Shown one piece after another: positions 62,028 through 64,000 of a stretch of 64,000 nucleotides of DNA. Source of the DNA: Sphingopyxis bauzanensis (lineage in GTDB: Bacteria > Pseudomonadota > Alphaproteobacteria > Sphingomonadales > Sphingomonadaceae); the NCBI RefSeq assembly GCF_002205675.1, contig NZ_NISK01000004.1, forward strand, positions 434,001 through 498,000. The letters are read 5' to 3'. The translations under genes and the position numbers were made by a program. How positions within the stretch are numbered: position 1 is the stretch's first letter; each line of letters starts with the position of its first letter. Below the pieces are notes generated by a model. The model did not search any database and was not told the DNA's origin. It saw nothing but the letters and a program-made list of their open reading frames with translations.

Positions 62028-62387
62028 TCAATAAATCCCCGGCCCGGCATCGCCCGGGCCGTTTTCTTTGGGCGCGCGCGGCAGCCATTCGTCGCCCCAC
62101 GCCTTGATCGCATCATATGTCGGGCGCAGCGCCTGCCCCGCATCGGTCAGCCGATAGGCCGCACGCTTCGCATCGGGCGGCACTCGCTCCATCACCCCGG
62201 CATCGACCAGCCAACCGATCCGCGAGGTCAACGCCGCGCGCGATATGTCGAGCCGCGCGACAAAATCCTCGAAGCGGTCAAAGCCCAGAAACGCCTCGCG
62301 CAGGATCAGCAAGACCCAGCGGTCACCGAGCAGGCGCGACGCGCGGCCGACGGCGCAGGGCGAGCGAGAGGCGGTATAATCTTTCAC
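62028..62387 (-). CDS. HxlR-family transcriptional regulator
   Basis: 119 residues: GRASRLLGDRWVLLILREAF, FEDFVARLDISRAALTSRIG, YRLTDAGQALRPTYDAIKAW. Divergent from a PaaI-type thioesterase across a perfect palindrome at 62434. Family members answer to aldehydes, redox stress or aromatic thioesters. Confidence 0.9.
   Translation of the reverse strand: MKDYTASRSPCAVGRASRLLGDRWVLLILREAFLGFDRFEDFVARLDISRAALTSRIGWLVDAGVMERVPPDAKRAAYRLTDAGQALRPTYDAIKAWGDEWLPRAPKENGPGDAGPGIY
62040..62069 (+). terminator. Terminator of the lspA-lipoprotein transcript, inside hxlR
   Basis: CGGCCCGG-CATCGC-CCGGGCCG followed by TTTTCTTT. It lies within the 3' end of the convergent HxlR coding region. Confidence 0.65.
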
Positions 62388-62433
62388 AGGTCTGGATTTA
62401 AGACTTGACGGCTGCCCGGCGCAAGCAGTATTT

Positions 62434-62450
62434 AGTCTGCAATGCAGACT
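62434..62450. promoter_or_regulatory. Probable HxlR operator
   Basis: AGTCTGCA-A-TGCAGACT, perfect 8-nt arms, 14 bp before the thioesterase start and within its likely promoter. Confidence 0.7.
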
Positions 62451-62464
62451 TAAAAGGATAGCAC

Positions 62465-62899
62465 ATGCGCGGTCAGACCTTCGCCAGCAACGACGAAGCC
62501 GTCGCCTTTATGAAAAGCGTCGCGGTCGATGCGTCGGGCTTCACCGCCTTCCTCGGCGTCGAACCGCTGCGCTGTTTCCAGGGTGAGGCCGAACTGCTAC
62601 TCGCGCTGCGCCCCGACATGACCCAACATCACGGCTATGCCCATGGTGCGATTGTCGGGCTGATGGCCGACAACGCCTGCGCCTGGGCCGCCAGCAGCGT
62701 AATCGGCGATGTCGTCACCGGAAGTTATACGATCAACTTCCTCGCCCCCGCGATGGGCAGCCATTTGCGATCGCGCGGAACGGTGATTAAGGCGGGCAGG
62801 CGGCAGGCGATCGTCCGCGCCGATGTCTGGGCCGAAAGCGAGGGCGAAGAACCGCGCCGTTGCGCGATCGCGCAGGCGACGATCGTCCCTGTTGGCTAA
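62465..62899 (+). CDS. PaaI-family hotdog thioesterase
   Basis: 144 residues: MTQHHGYAHGAIVGLMADNA (HGG-type motif, Asp near it) and VTGSYTINFLAPAMGSHLRS, IVRADVWAESEGEEPRRCAI. Hydrolyses acyl-CoA thioesters. AAAGGA upstream of the ATG. Likely repressed by the divergent HxlR. Confidence 0.85.
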   Translation: MRGQTFASNDEAVAFMKSVAVDASGFTAFLGVEPLRCFQGEAELLLALRPDMTQHHGYAHGAIVGLMADNACAWAASSVIGDVVTGSYTINFLAPAMGSHLRSRGTVIKAGRRQAIVRADVWAESEGEEPRRCAIAQATIVPVG

Positions 62900-62982
62900 C
62901 GAAGAGCAGCGACACCGCGGTAAACAGCACCAGCGCCTCGACCATCGCCCGCGACGCATGGCCCGCGGCGCGCCAGTATCCG

Positions 62983-63244
62983 GTGGCTTGGACGATTGAG
63001 CTCGACGACGGCGCGCGCCGCGCCTTCCGCAAGATTGCTCGCGAACAGGCCGATCGCATCACGAGCTATCTGGAGGAACTCACCACCCTCGATGACCCGC
63101 GACAGCGCGGCAAAGCGCTGACTGGAAGTCAAACGGCTTTGGCGGTATAGGTTGGAAGACTATCGTATCGTCGTGCATATCTACGACGAGCAGCTGGTGG
63201 TTCTCGTTCTCACGCTCACCCATCGCCGCGAAGTCTATCGCTAA
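62983..63244 (+). pseudogene. RelE/ParE-type toxin gene, frameshifted
   Basis: The first half, from GTG at 62983, reads VAWTIELDDGARRAFRKIAR and TTLDDPRQRGKALTGS, the N-terminal part of a RelE-type toxin. Near 63130 the frame must shift by +1 to continue with KRLWRYRLEDYRIVVHIYDE, then [14 protein letters not shown] and TAA at 63242. Together they make a normal ~87-residue toxin. No antitoxin gene is visible upstream, so the system is dead. Confidence 0.75.
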
Positions 63245-64000
63245 GCCCGCGCCCCGGCCTCTTCCACACCCGCGCTGTTGTGCCGCAACGCTTTCAGAAC
63301 GCAATCGACGATCTGCGGCGCGTTCAACCCCGCGGCGTCATATTGCAGTTCGGGCTTGTCCTGATCCTGGAACATATCGGGCAGGCGCAAAGTGCGCAGC
63401 TTCAGCCCCGCATCGATCAGCCCCTCGTCGCTCGCGAGGGTCAGCACATGCGCGCCGAGGCCGCCAACGCTGCCTTCCTCGACCGTCACACACACTTCGT
63501 GGCTGGCCAGCGTCTTGCGGATCAACTCCTCGTCGAGCGGCTTGGCAAAGCGCAAATCGATGACGCTCGTCGACAGACCGCGCGCCTCCAGCGTTTCGGC
63601 GGCTTTCAGCGCCTCGGCGAGCCGTGTGCCGAGCGAGAAGATCGCGACGGTCTTGCCGCTGCGCACAACGCGCCCCTTGCCGATCTCCAGCTTCACCGGA
63701 ACCTCGGGTAGCGCCACCCCGGTGCCATTGCCGCGCGGATAGCGGAAAGCGATCGGCCCCGCGTCATATTCGGCGGCGGTATAGGTCATATGGACCAGCT
63801 CGGCCTCGTCGGCCGCCGCCATCACCACCATATTGGGCAGCGTCGCCAAATAAGTAACGTCGAACGACCCCGCATGCGTCGATCCATCGGCGCCGACCAG
63901 CCCGGCGCGGTCGATTGCAAAGCGCACCGGGAGGTTCTGTATCGCCACGTCATGCACGACCTGATCATAGGCTCGCTGGAGGAAGGTCGAATAGATCGCG
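63241..64000 (-). CDS. dxs: 1-deoxy-D-xylulose-5-phosphate synthase (3' part)
   Basis: The last ~250 residues; the gene continues past the window. [60 protein letters not shown], then the C-terminal transketolase domain [20 protein letters not shown]. First step of the MEP isoprenoid pathway. Stop overlaps that of the toxin remnant. Confidence 0.95.
   Translation of the reverse strand, partial: AIYSTFLQRAYDQVVHDVAIQNLPVRFAIDRAGLVGADGSTHAGSFDVTYLATLPNMVVMAAADEAELVHMTYTAAEYDAGPIAFRYPRGNGTGVALPEVPVKLEIGKGRVVRSGKTVAIFSLGTRLAEALKAAETLEARGLSTSVIDLRFAKPLDEELIRKTLASHEVCVTVEEGSVGGLGAHVLTLASDEGLIDAGLKLRTLRLPDMFQDQDKPELQYDAAGLNAPQIVDCVLKALRHNSAGVEEAGARA

Overview
The window is about 64 kb of GC-rich chromosomal DNA from an alphaproteobacterium of the order Sphingomonadales, most likely Sphingopyxis or a close relative. 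The placement is an inference from gene content: DUF4402 secreted proteins, a UrcA-family protein, a TonB-dependent receptor, an Atm1-type exporter of the sphingomonad kind, a DUF3035 (BamF-like) lipoprotein beside ileS-lspA, and the intergenic inverted repeats typical of this group. No rRNA, CRISPR array, prophage or plasmid functions were seen. One tRNA (Gln, CUG) is present.

Layout. 1-1347: an ECF sigma factor between a DUF6249 membrane protein and a small membrane protein cut by the window edge. 1354-5994: a decayed accessory block. Kynureninase and an FAH-family hydrolase survive among fragments of a permease, a 4-hydroxy-2-oxovalerate aldolase and an aldehyde dehydrogenase. The block ends in an integrase stub next to tRNA-Gln. 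6225-16636: ferredoxin reductase, DoxX, M19 dipeptidase, acyl-CoA dehydrogenase, a PadR-controlled pair, an M20 amidohydrolase, and an ABC-nadB operon. 16749-19588: two DUF4402 paralogues separated by a complete ISAs1-type insertion sequence with inverted ends and an 8-bp target duplication. 19631-25321: tldD and small housekeeping or unknown genes. 25539-29969: a sigma-54 promoter, glnK-amtB, and a TonB receptor. 30103-37817: a possible small RNA, a VOC/HxlR-like pair, a GMC oxidoreductase, two sterol-desaturase-family genes and an AraC regulator. 37965-45930: recQ, a CPA2 antiporter, an arsenic operon (arsR-arsI-arsC-acr3) with two palindromic operators, and an Atm1-type exporter. 46256-52175: lptA-lptC-rnd, a two-domain cold-shock protein with a Gly/Arg repeat tail, HNH, Dps, a GDT1-like transporter and a diguanylate cyclase. 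52383-62012: a long plus-strand housekeeping run, purE-purK-folA-M19-ribF-GDPD-ileS-lspA-lipoprotein. 62028-64000: an HxlR/thioesterase divergent pair, a frameshifted RelE-type toxin, and the 3' part of dxs.

How the genes work together. GlnK and AmtB form the usual ammonium-sensing and uptake pair under RpoN. ArsC, ArsI and Acr3 reduce arsenate, demethylate organoarsenicals and export arsenite under ArsR. LptC and LptA are parts of the LPS transport bridge. PurE and PurK run two consecutive steps of purine synthesis. The kynurenine block looks like the relic of a 3-hydroxyanthranilate meta-cleavage route.

The most unusual non-coding signal is a family of intergenic inverted repeats. In three of them (9261-9463, 46021-46247, 56709-56845) the arms are built from tandem 8-nt units that differ between copies while each copy keeps its own arms complementary.
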